Positions 32,234 to 40,939 of a stretch of DNA of 64,000 bases are shown here, in pieces. The DNA is taken from assembly GCA_013298595.1 (NCBI GenBank), contig JAAFIG010000008.1, forward strand, positions 62,001 through 126,000, written 5' to 3'. Position 1 is the first letter of the stretch. The number at the start of each line of letters is the position of its first letter. This stretch comes from Deinococcales bacterium. Its GTDB lineage: Bacteria; Deinococcota; Deinococci; Deinococcales; JAAFIG01. The position numbers and the translations under genes are program-made. The notes under the pieces were generated by a model, which did not search any database, was not told where the DNA came from, and worked only from the letters and a program-made list of their open reading frames with translations.

Positions 32234-33265
32234 ATGAAGAGAGCTTTGATCACAGGTATTACTGGACAAGACGGTGCATATTTAGCACAGTTCTTGCTCG
32301 AGCATCAATATCAAGTATATGGTACACATCGTGCTACGTCGGCTGTGCCTGGCTGGCGTTTGCAAGCATTGGGGGTTGCACAAGACATAGCGTTTGTGTC
32401 ACTTGATTTACTTGATTTTGAGAATATTGTACAAGTGATACGTCAAGTAGAGCCAGATGAAATCTATCATTTGGCTGCTCAAAGTTTTGTTGCAAAGTCA
32501 TTTGAGCAACCACTCTATATTACAGATGTTGATGCAATGGGTGTGACAAGAATACTCGAAGCAATTCGTACCATTAATCCAACTATTCGATTCTTCCAAG
32601 CTTCAACTGCAGAAATGTTTGGCGAAGTGCAGATTTCTCCACAATCCGAAAATACCCCTTTTTTGCCACGAAACCCGTATGGAACGGCTAAACTTTATGG
32701 ACATTGGATAACTTCTAATTTTCGAGATACACTCAATATTCACGCTTCGAGTGGTATTTTATACAATCACGAATCGCCATTGCGTGGCGAAGAATTTGTG
32801 ACCCGAAAAATAACCAAAAGCCTTACACAAATTAAATATGGATTGCAAACAACCCTCGAGTTAGGTAATCTCGAAGCGCAACGAGACTGGGGTTATGCCA
32901 AAGATTATGTTGAAGCAATGTGGAAGATGTTGCAGTCTGAAACAGCTGATAATTATATTCTTGCAACTGGGAAAACCCGTTCAGTCAAGGAATTTGTTGA
33001 AATGGTAGCACAAGTACTCGAGATACAGATTTCTTGGCAAGGTCAAGCTGAGAATACTGTAGGAATTGACGCAAAAACAGGACAAACAATTGTAACTGTT
33101 AATCCAAATTTTTACCGACCAACAGAAACAACCGTACTGGTTGGTGATGCAAGTAAAGCCCAATCCAAACTCAACTGGCAACCAAAAACATCATTTGAAG
33201 AATTAGTGACCTTAATGACACTGGCTGATATTGAAAAAGTAATGCAATTTCGAGTTAACGCATAA
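32234..33265 (+). CDS. gmd: GDP-mannose 4,6-dehydratase-type SDR (copy 1)
   Basis: The 343-residue extended SDR has the Gmd start [19 protein letters not shown], the QASTAEMFG segment with the catalytic Thr/Glu, YxxxK in NPYGTAKLYGHW, and [22 protein letters not shown]. It makes GDP-4-keto-6-deoxymannose, a precursor of D-rhamnose, L-fucose or perosamine. A second related enzyme is at 39841. Copy 1 departs more from the standard Gmd in the NADP-binding loop (THRATSAVPGWRLQ instead of [11 protein letters not shown]), so it may catalyse another step, such as the 4-keto reduction. This gene has three CTCGAG sites; copy 2 has none. Confidence 0.85.
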   Translation: MKRALITGITGQDGAYLAQFLLEHQYQVYGTHRATSAVPGWRLQALGVAQDIAFVSLDLLDFENIVQVIRQVEPDEIYHLAAQSFVAKSFEQPLYITDVDAMGVTRILEAIRTINPTIRFFQASTAEMFGEVQISPQSENTPFLPRNPYGTAKLYGHWITSNFRDTLNIHASSGILYNHESPLRGEEFVTRKITKSLTQIKYGLQTTLELGNLEAQRDWGYAKDYVEAMWKMLQSETADNYILATGKTRSVKEFVEMVAQVLEIQISWQGQAENTVGIDAKTGQTIVTVNPNFYRPTETTVLVGDASKAQSKLNWQPKTSFEELVTLMTLADIEKVMQFRVNA

Positions 33266-33280
33266 GTTGAGGAGTTCATT

Positions 33281-34753
33281 GTGTTGAGTGTAGAAAAATA
33301 TATAACCAAGATAGGTAAACTTGATCAACCGATCTATGGGTATCCACAGTACGATGCCCAACAAAATATCCATGCTGATCAATTGTTAACAATAAATCGT
33401 ATTGTAGATTTGATTGCTAAAGACTTGAATCGCCCGCTTAAAATACTCGAGTTAAACTGTGCACAAGGATTTTTTTCGCTACATCTCGCGGCTAAAGGAT
33501 TTGATGTGCTTGGTATAGATTCAAGTAAAAATAATATTGAACTATGTTGTGTTTTAGCAAAAGAAAATCCAACATTAAAAGTGAAGTTTGTCAAAGGTAA
33601 AATAGAAGATATTATTAAAAGTATCAAAAATCAACATTTTGATGTGATTATTGGCATGAATACATTTGCACAACAGATTCGAGACTGGAATTTGCAAAAA
33701 GTGCAAAGTTTTATGAAAAAATTAAACCCATTAAGCGATTTTGCAATTATTGAACTATATCTGCAAAAAAATAATGAATTAATCCCAGCTGTTGAGTTAC
33801 TCGAGCCATATTCTTTTTTTTGTGAAATTCAGGATAACAGTGTAGAATCAAGTATAGTATTTTACTTGTCGACAAATTCACTACTGCTTGATAATCAATT
33901 ATGGAAATTTGATACTTGGAAACAAGAATCACATGCACTAGCTGGTAATAATCATCAAAAAAGCCGCCGTTACTATTTTAGAGATAATCGAATCATTAAA
34001 TTCTTTCGATTTGATGGAATATTAGCAAAAAACAACCAAGATGAATTATTTCGAGAATTCAATTTTTTAAGTACAAACAAAAACTATCCGTGTATTTTTC
34101 GACATCAATTTTCTCAATATTATGGTTGGATTGAAAGAGAATTAATTAATGGGGATAATCTACTAGATTTAATTTTAAGCAAAAAAGATTTTAACACGTA
34201 TAAAGTTATTTATTCCTTGCTTAAACAACTTGTTGCATTAGAAAAAAGCGGACTTTATCATCGAGATTTGCGTTTATGGAATATTATTATTAGCAAAAAC
34301 AATAATGTTCATTTGATTGACTATGGAGATATAACTAATATTAAAGCTGATGTTGTCTATCCAGAAAATATTTTCTTTTCTTTTTTTATTACTATTAATG
34401 ATCTAATTAATCGAGAAGTCCATCCAATATTACCGATTCGAGCTGCAAAAATCAGTCCACATCATCTACCTAAGCCATATTGTGATTGGCTGAGTGAAGT
34501 CTGGTATGAGCCAATGAACCAATGGACTTTTAAGTTGATCTACAAAAAATGGTTAGAAATCAATAAAAATCAGCTAAGCCGAGAGTTATTAGCTCAAGAT
34601 CAGTGGAATGCAAAAACTGAGGAGTACATCAATACGTTAAGGCGGTATCATGATCATGAAATTTCGGAGTTGAATAAACGATTTAACCAATTAAAAGATA
34701 GTTATGATGCTATACTAAAACGTGTCATAAAACTTGAGAAAACACTTGACTAA
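33281..34753 (+). CDS. WbdD-like methyltransferase/kinase with C-terminal coiled coil
   Basis: The 490-residue protein begins with a SAM methyltransferase domain (about 1-190; LELNCAQGFFSLHLAAKGFD, DVIIGMNTF). A protein-kinase-like domain follows (about 215-400) with the catalytic loop HRDLRLWNIII and the metal motif DYGD in place of DFG. A short coiled coil ends it (EYINTLRRYHDHEISELNKRF onward). This is the layout of WbdD of E. coli O9a, which caps the growing polymannan with a methyl-phosphate and so sets chain length before ABC export. The start is a GTG at 33281 with AGGAG upstream. The next gene encodes a long coiled coil. Confidence 0.78.
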   Translation: MLSVEKYITKIGKLDQPIYGYPQYDAQQNIHADQLLTINRIVDLIAKDLNRPLKILELNCAQGFFSLHLAAKGFDVLGIDSSKNNIELCCVLAKENPTLKVKFVKGKIEDIIKSIKNQHFDVIIGMNTFAQQIRDWNLQKVQSFMKKLNPLSDFAIIELYLQKNNELIPAVELLEPYSFFCEIQDNSVESSIVFYLSTNSLLLDNQLWKFDTWKQESHALAGNNHQKSRRYYFRDNRIIKFFRFDGILAKNNQDELFREFNFLSTNKNYPCIFRHQFSQYYGWIERELINGDNLLDLILSKKDFNTYKVIYSLLKQLVALEKSGLYHRDLRLWNIIISKNNNVHLIDYGDITNIKADVVYPENIFFSFFITINDLINREVHPILPIRAAKISPHHLPKPYCDWLSEVWYEPMNQWTFKLIYKKWLEINKNQLSRELLAQDQWNAKTEEYINTLRRYHDHEISELNKRFNQLKDSYDAILKRVIKLEKTLD

Positions 34754-34771
34754 CAGATAAAAGGAGTTAGA

Positions 34772-36025
34772 ATGAAAACAAGAAAACCAAGAAAAATAAA
34801 TAATATGGATTCTGCTCAGACAGCCGAAGTGAATCAAGTAAAAGCGGTTGAACTTGGACGATCTCAAGAGCACTTTGAAGTAGAAAGCAACCACCGAGAC
34901 CGAGATAAAGCCCGTATAATGCATCTTGAGCAAAAAGAATCCATGCTGAAGGTTGAGATTCAGAATTATAAAGATACACTGCAACAAATGCAACAGCAAA
35001 TGGCTGAACTACAAATACAAATTTTACAACAGCAAGAAGAGCATGCCAACGAGTTGCAAGTTATGGTTGAACAAGAACGAGTGCAAGCCCAACACATATT
35101 AGTGCAGACTCAGACTCTTGAAAATCTACAAGCTGAGTGGCAAGAGTCTATGGAAATTGAGCGATCAAAATTAGTTAATGCAGAAATTGAATGTGTGTCT
35201 ATACAAGAACAACTAAGCGATGTAAGACAAAATTTTGCAATTGAACGTACTGTATTTGCAGAAACAACAATCCAACTTGAAGAGTTACATAAACGAGAAA
35301 CTGCGTTGTTGTTAGAATTAAATGATGAAAGGCAAATTCTTCTAGATACTAAGAAATATTTGGAGAATCTTGATGCCACACTTTCCAGTAAGGATCAAAT
35401 CATTTACTTAAAAACTGAAAAGATTGACTATTTAGAATCAAAACTACGTGAAATGGAAAATCGCAAGTTCGCTCAGAATCGAGAATTGGTGTCAAAAAAT
35501 GAGATCATCTCAAGTTTGCAATTTCGAGCAGAACATTTGTCTCAGACTCTTCAGTCTCGAGATGTTCAAGCGGCTTTAATAGAGGGGGCTATACGAGAGT
35601 TGGAAGCTAAGCTATTAGATGCTCAAGAAACAATTAAAGCCACACATACTAAATTAGAGGTTGTTAATAAAGAGTTAGACTTGTGTAATTACAAATTAGC
35701 AACAGCAAATCGGCAAATAGATCTGTCCAGGCATGAAGTATTAGTTATTCATGAAAGTCGATCTTGGAGACTAGCGGCACCGTTCCGATTTTGTAGCAAT
35801 GTTATTCGGAATTTATTTGGATATATCAGAAATAACAGAGCATTTTTAACACCCAGTATTCAATCGACAGAAGTTAAACATGAACATCTTTCGGTATCTG
35901 ATCAAATTAATGTAGAAGCTACCACAAATGCCGATAGTATATCTGAGTTAATAAATACCTCATCCAAAAACATTTATTTATCGTCTAAGGCAACTAAATT
36001 GCTAAAGAGGCAAAGAATAAATTAA
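34772..36025 (+). CDS. Long coiled-coil protein, possible glycan length ruler
   Basis: Of the 417 residues, about 45-330 form one long heptad-rich coiled coil, very rich in Gln, Glu and Leu (NYKDTLQQMQQQMAELQIQ onward). The C-terminus has SRSWRLAAPFRF, a tail motif often seen at the end of glycosyltransferase chains, then a basic/hydrophobic stretch that may touch the membrane. It follows the WbdD-like gene by 18 bp with its own ribosome-binding site (GGAG). In WbdD the coiled coil acts as a molecular ruler for chain length; here a separate rod may do this job (inference). CTCGAG occurs once. Confidence 0.65.
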   Translation: MKTRKPRKINNMDSAQTAEVNQVKAVELGRSQEHFEVESNHRDRDKARIMHLEQKESMLKVEIQNYKDTLQQMQQQMAELQIQILQQQEEHANELQVMVEQERVQAQHILVQTQTLENLQAEWQESMEIERSKLVNAEIECVSIQEQLSDVRQNFAIERTVFAETTIQLEELHKRETALLLELNDERQILLDTKKYLENLDATLSSKDQIIYLKTEKIDYLESKLREMENRKFAQNRELVSKNEIISSLQFRAEHLSQTLQSRDVQAALIEGAIRELEAKLLDAQETIKATHTKLEVVNKELDLCNYKLATANRQIDLSRHEVLVIHESRSWRLAAPFRFCSNVIRNLFGYIRNNRAFLTPSIQSTEVKHEHLSVSDQINVEATTNADSISELINTSSKNIYLSSKATKLLKRQRIN

Positions 36026-36042
36026 TTTGTTGCAAGTGGTGA

Positions 36043-36079
36043 ATTTTTTGTATAAATTTCAGAAATTTATACAAAAAAT
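36043..36079. repeat. 37-bp perfect AT-rich palindrome
   Basis: Two 18-bp arms (left ATTTTTTGTATAAATTTC, 36043-36060; right 36062-36079) flank a single A. It lies 18 bp after the coiled-coil stop, at the border of the CTCGAG-free block. A-tracts and T-tracts on both sides make it a possible bidirectional terminator; an insertion or recombination scar is the alternative. A related sequence (TTTATACAAAAT) recurs near 36171. Confidence 0.75.
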
Positions 36080-36202
36080 AAATAATATTAATAAAAAACC
36101 ATATTGTTTATTTTCCCCCTAAGTTGAATTTGATGCCAAATGTAAAGTGTTATTTACGTGGATAAATTTATTTATACAAAATATCTAATGTAAAGGTGAA
36201 TT

Positions 36203-39200
36203 ATGCGAATAGTTATAGATTTAATTGCTTGTCAGACAAGTTCTAGCAGAAATAGAGGTATAGGAAGATATTCAATGTCTTTAGTCAAGAAAATGTTGGA
36301 GATTGGTGTTAATCATGAATTTTATATTATACTTGACGGTTCTTTTGAGAATACAATAGACAAAATCACTGATGAATTGTCGAATTTTCTTGATAAAAGT
36401 CGTTTTAAAATATATAAACCTTCGCCATTTTCAAGTGAAATTTCTATTAATAATTCTTTAGTTCTTGAATTTAATCAAGAACTAAGAGAGATTTTTATTA
36501 ATTCATTGAACCCAGATGCTATATTGCAAACCAGTTTATTTGAAGCCACAGCTCAATCTAGCAAAAGTATCCCAACAAGTGCTCTAAATTTTACTATTTT
36601 ATATGATCTTATTCCTTTACTTAATAAAGAACGATACCTAACAAATCCAGGAGCAATGAAATGGTATTTTGGTAAACTACAATCGCTAGTTAGAAATGAT
36701 TTTCTACTGGCAATTTCCGAATCAAGTCGTCAAGAAGCAATCGAGGCTCTTTCAGTTTCTCCAGATCGAGTGATAAATATTAGTTCCGCGATTGAACCTA
36801 CATTTCGATTGATTGACATAAGTGAGTCTGAGAAACAGATAATAATGGATAAATATGCAATTAATAGTTCCTTCATATTATATACGGGTGGTATTGACTA
36901 TAGAAAAAATATTGAAGGTTTAATTGAAGCCTATTCTTTATTAGATATAGATATACGAAAAAATCATCAACTTGTTGTGGTTTGCTCGATTCATGATACG
37001 GATCGAGCAAGGTTAATGGATTTAGCAAAAGTAAATGGACTGATGGATAGAGAAATTATCTTTACTGGATTTATAACGGATGATGACTTGTTATTTTTAT
37101 ATAACATGTGTCACTTGTTCGTTTTTCCTTCTATCCATGAAGGTTTTGGGCTACCTGCACTTGAAGCTATGGCGTGCGGAGCACCTGTTATTGTATCCAA
37201 TACAAGCAGTTTACCTGAAGTGGTAAATAATCCGATTGCGCTTTTTGATCCTGCTGAGCCACAGGAAATTGCAAAAAAGATGTGGCTCGCACTGACAGAT
37301 TCTGATTTTCGACTAGAATTATCTCAACATGGTTTAATTCAAGCCACGAAGTTTTCGTGGGGAAAATCAGCGCGAACTGCTTTAGTTGCGATTGAAGATG
37401 CTTTCTCTCAAAAAAGTTTGAATTCGATATCATCTAATTCAATGCAACAGCGTCTCAAGTTGGCTTTTGTTGCTCCTCTTCCCCCATTACGAACTGGAAT
37501 CGCAGTATACTGTACCGATTTGTTGCCTAGTTTATCAAGGCACTATGATATCGATGTGATTGTAAACCAAGACGTAGTTGATGATAGTTGGATTAGTGCA
37601 AACTTTCAGATACGTTCAGTAGATTGGTTTCGACAAAATCATAGCCAGTTTGATCGAGTGCTATACCATTTTGGTAATTCTGCATTCCACGTACACATGC
37701 CAGAGCTTTTAATAGAAATCCCAGGTGTTGTGGTAGCACATGATTTTTTCCTTAGTGGCATGATGCATTGGATGCATGCACAGGATAGTACATTAGATGA
37801 ATTTGGTAAATTGATTTTTGAGAATCATGGCTATCAAGGCATTAAAGATATTTCCCCTGCTTCTTTGCCAAATTTTAACAACAAATATCCAATGAGTAAA
37901 ACGATATTTTCAAATGCTTATGGAACTATTGCACATTCAGACTATTTGATAAATCAGGCAAAAACTTGGTTTGGGTTAAATCCACAGCACTTCAGAAAGA
38001 TTTTGCTTGCCAGAAAACAACAAATGAAGATTAGTACTGCATCTATATCCAGCCGAAATAACAAGCAGACAAGCAAAATCTTCACAGTTTGTTGTTTTGG
38101 TTTTTTGGGTGCAACTAAACTAAATCATAAACTACTTGAAGCATGGTTTTTGTCTTCCCTTGCGAGTGATCAGAACTGCCAATTAATTTTTATAGGTGAA
38201 TTACCTACAAATGACTATGGGAAGCAACTGGAGGAACTGATGGCTACTCATCCAGAGGTTCAAAATATAGTCATCACAGGATTTGTATCAGTATCTGAGT
38301 ACCAAGACTATTTAGCTAACTGTGATTGTGCTGTTCAACTGCGTACGCTTTCGCGAGGTGAAACATCAGGTGCAGTATTTGACTGCTTAGGGGCAGGTAT
38401 TCCATTGATAGTAAACGCAAATGGAACTTTTGCTGAGCTTCCTGCGAATACTACCTTAATGCTAGACGATGATTTCTCGATTCAAGATTTAGTTGATGCT
38501 CTTTACAAAATAAAGTCTGACCCGCAATTGCGCGATCAGATTTCGCAGCAGGGACAAGCATTTGTCAGAACTGAGTGTCATCCAGAAAGAATCGCTCAGG
38601 AATATGCTGATGCTATTGAACATTTTTATCAAAAAAATCCTTTTGCTCAGGGAAGATATACGCTTGAAAAACTAGGCAAAATTTTGCAAAGTGACTTTTG
38701 TTCTCCTATACAAAAGCAGGTTGCTGTTGACGTTTTTTTTGCTAACTTAGATGAGATTGAAAAATGTTATATTGATCTTACACATATTGTTGAGACTCAG
38801 AATTTACCTGATCAACAGATGCTAAGTTTACTTCTTGATACTTTTTTATTGCACGAAAATCAAGGCATTGTGTTTGTTGTATTCAAAAATGATAGATTTG
38901 TTTACGCACACGAAGCTGTATTGAAGCACCTCAACATTACAGATATAAATATAACTAATGACACGGTGTATTTTAAACCACGAGCACCAATATTATTAAT
39001 TAATCCTCACTACTATACTGCATCACAGTCTGAACTAATCACTGATAATCTACTTACATCATTAAGGGTATTTATGCTTACTTCGAGTAATTTAGATGAT
39101 GCAGTAAATATTCCTTCAAATATAGGATTGTTTGTAAAAAAAGGTGCTAGCTTCTTAGTCATGTCTAAATCAGATATGTCTAGAATAGCTATTGCATTAG

Positions 39201-39844
39201 ATTCTTTGACCGACAATCTGAAACAATCGGTTGAGTTTTTCTTTTCGCAAGAGTTGGGTCAAATATTGACCAATGCAAATTTAATTTTCGATGATTCAGG
39301 ATTCAATCCAAGTTCTTTTTTGTCAAAATTTTCTAGTGAAGTGCAACAATTCTCATTACCTATTGGTAATGAATCATCTTATTTTTTTATTCACGACTGG
39401 CAAACTGCTCAATGGAAACCAAATCAACGATTTATTTTTGCAGCGAATTCACCGCAGTTATCAAGTCAAATTGGTATAAAGACAGACTATGCCATCCAGA
39501 GCACCCAAAAATCTGGATTTGTTATATACGGACCATATATAAGTATAAGTGCTGGGCAGTTTAAAGCAAGGATTTTTGCTTCTTTTACCTCGGAAATAAA
39601 TGGAATAATTAACTTTGATGTTATCAGTTTTGGCGGTCAAACTCATAATATGTTGAGTTTTAATCAAGTAGATCTGATAGGTGCAAATATTATTGAAATA
39701 CCATTCAATATTCAGGCTGAAATACACAATCTTGAAGTACGAATGTGGATTGCTGAAACTGTTGAAGTCACTATATTCGGAATGAGTATTGAACGTGAAG
39801 ATATCAGTATCATAACTGAGAAGGGTTTGGGAATAGAGAAATGA
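36203..39844 (+). CDS. Tandem-GT4 glycosyltransferase with a C-terminal beta domain
   Basis: The protein has 1213 residues. Residues 1-405 form a GT4 enzyme ([34 protein letters not shown]). Residues about 415-850 form a second GT4 ([17 protein letters not shown], a donor site around [17 protein letters not shown]). This pairing resembles WbdA-type bifunctional mannosyltransferases that build polymannan. A region of unclear nature follows (about 855-1095). The last ~110 residues ([15 protein letters not shown] to the end) share a domain with the C-terminus of the 40940 gene product. The gene contains no CTCGAG in 3.6 kb and is AT-rich, strong signs of import. Its stop overlaps the next start (ATGA). 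Confidence 0.82.
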   Translation: MRIVIDLIACQTSSSRNRGIGRYSMSLVKKMLEIGVNHEFYIILDGSFENTIDKITDELSNFLDKSRFKIYKPSPFSSEISINNSLVLEFNQELREIFINSLNPDAILQTSLFEATAQSSKSIPTSALNFTILYDLIPLLNKERYLTNPGAMKWYFGKLQSLVRNDFLLAISESSRQEAIEALSVSPDRVINISSAIEPTFRLIDISESEKQIIMDKYAINSSFILYTGGIDYRKNIEGLIEAYSLLDIDIRKNHQLVVVCSIHDTDRARLMDLAKVNGLMDREIIFTGFITDDDLLFLYNMCHLFVFPSIHEGFGLPALEAMACGAPVIVSNTSSLPEVVNNPIALFDPAEPQEIAKKMWLALTDSDFRLELSQHGLIQATKFSWGKSARTALVAIEDAFSQKSLNSISSNSMQQRLKLAFVAPLPPLRTGIAVYCTDLLPSLSRHYDIDVIVNQDVVDDSWISANFQIRSVDWFRQNHSQFDRVLYHFGNSAFHVHMPELLIEIPGVVVAHDFFLSGMMHWMHAQDSTLDEFGKLIFENHGYQGIKDISPASLPNFNNKYPMSKTIFSNAYGTIAHSDYLINQAKTWFGLNPQHFRKILLARKQQMKISTASISSRNNKQTSKIFTVCCFGFLGATKLNHKLLEAWFLSSLASDQNCQLIFIGELPTNDYGKQLEELMATHPEVQNIVITGFVSVSEYQDYLANCDCAVQLRTLSRGETSGAVFDCLGAGIPLIVNANGTFAELPANTTLMLDDDFSIQDLVDALYKIKSDPQLRDQISQQGQAFVRTECHPERIAQEYADAIEHFYQKNPFAQGRYTLEKLGKILQSDFCSPIQKQVAVDVFFANLDEIEKCYIDLTHIVETQNLPDQQMLSLLLDTFLLHENQGIVFVVFKNDRFVYAHEAVLKHLNITDINITNDTVYFKPRAPILLINPHYYTASQSELITDNLLTSLRVFMLTSSNLDDAVNIPSNIGLFVKKGASFLVMSKSDMSRIAIALDSLTDNLKQSVEFFFSQELGQILTNANLIFDDSGFNPSSFLSKFSSEVQQFSLPIGNESSYFFIHDWQTAQWKPNQRFIFAANSPQLSSQIGIKTDYAIQSTQKSGFVIYGPYISISAGQFKARIFASFTSEINGIINFDVISFGGQTHNMLSFNQVDLIGANIIEIPFNIQAEIHNLEVRMWIAETVEVTIFGMSIEREDISIITEKGLGIEK

Positions 39845-40875
39845 AGCATAGTTTGATTACAGGTATTTCGGGGCAAGATGGTGCTTACTTGGCACAATCG
39901 TTACTAGAGAAGGGATATAGTGTTTATGGCACATATCGCCGTACCAGTTCGGTTAATTTTTGGCGAATTCAAGAGTTGGGTATTGATAAACACCCTAATT
40001 TTCATTTGGTTGAGTATGATTTAACTGATTTAAGCTCGTCTATTCGTTTACTTGAGAGCACTCAAGCCACTGAGGTTTATAACTTAGCAGCCCAGAGCTT
40101 TGTGGGTGTTTCTTTTGATCAACCACTTGCCACTGCGCAAATTACAGGGTTAGGACCAGTGCACTTGCTTGAGGCTATTCGAATTGTCAATCCCAAAGTG
40201 CGTTTTTACCAAGCTAGTACTTCAGAGATGTTTGGCTTGGTACAAGCAATACCACAATCTGAATCGACACCATTTTACCCAAGAAGCCCATATGGTGTTG
40301 CTAAGTTATATGCACATTGGATGACTGTCAATTACCGTGAGTCATATGATATTTTCGGTTCGAGTGGAATTTTGTTTAATCATGAATCGCCTTTACGTGG
40401 ACAAGAGTTTGTCACTCGAAAAATAACTGATAGTTTTGCCAAAATGAAACTAGGGAAATTAGACACTCTTGAATTGGGCAATATGGATGCTAAACGTGAC
40501 TGGGGTTATGCTAAGGAATATGTGGATGGTATGTATAGAATGCTTCAAGCTGAACAGCCAGATACTTTTGTATTGGCAACCAACCGCACTGAGACTGTTC
40601 GTGATTTTGTGCATATGGCAGCGAAAGCGGCTGGTTTTCAACTTGAGTTCAAAGGAAGCGCTGAACAGGAAATAGCTGTAGATGTTGCCACTGGTAGAAC
40701 GCTAGTGCGGGTTAATCCAAAGTTTTATCGCCCTGCAGAAGTTGAACTACTAATTGGTGATTATGCCAAAGCCGAACAAGTACTGGGTTGGAAACCAAAC
40801 ACAACTCTTGAGCAACTGTGTCAAATGATGGTAGAAGCCGATATCAGCCGTAATCAACGTGGTTTTTCGTTTTAA
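39841..40875 (+). CDS. gmd: GDP-mannose 4,6-dehydratase (copy 2)
   Basis: The 344-residue extended SDR is close to the standard Gmd: [36 protein letters not shown] for NADP binding, ASTSEMFG, YxxxK in [33 protein letters not shown] and [11 protein letters not shown]. It converts GDP-mannose to GDP-4-keto-6-deoxymannose. It is coupled to the tandem-GT4 gene by an ATGA overlap. The gene has no CTCGAG, in contrast to copy 1 at 32234, so the two were probably acquired separately rather than by recent duplication. Confidence 0.92.
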   Translation: MKHSLITGISGQDGAYLAQSLLEKGYSVYGTYRRTSSVNFWRIQELGIDKHPNFHLVEYDLTDLSSSIRLLESTQATEVYNLAAQSFVGVSFDQPLATAQITGLGPVHLLEAIRIVNPKVRFYQASTSEMFGLVQAIPQSESTPFYPRSPYGVAKLYAHWMTVNYRESYDIFGSSGILFNHESPLRGQEFVTRKITDSFAKMKLGKLDTLELGNMDAKRDWGYAKEYVDGMYRMLQAEQPDTFVLATNRTETVRDFVHMAAKAAGFQLEFKGSAEQEIAVDVATGRTLVRVNPKFYRPAEVELLIGDYAKAEQVLGWKPNTTLEQLCQMMVEADISRNQRGFSF

Positions 40876-40939
40876 AGCATATGACTGAGGAAAATATCTA
40901 GTATCAAAGTGTTGATATAGCCTAGGAATGGGAGAAGCG

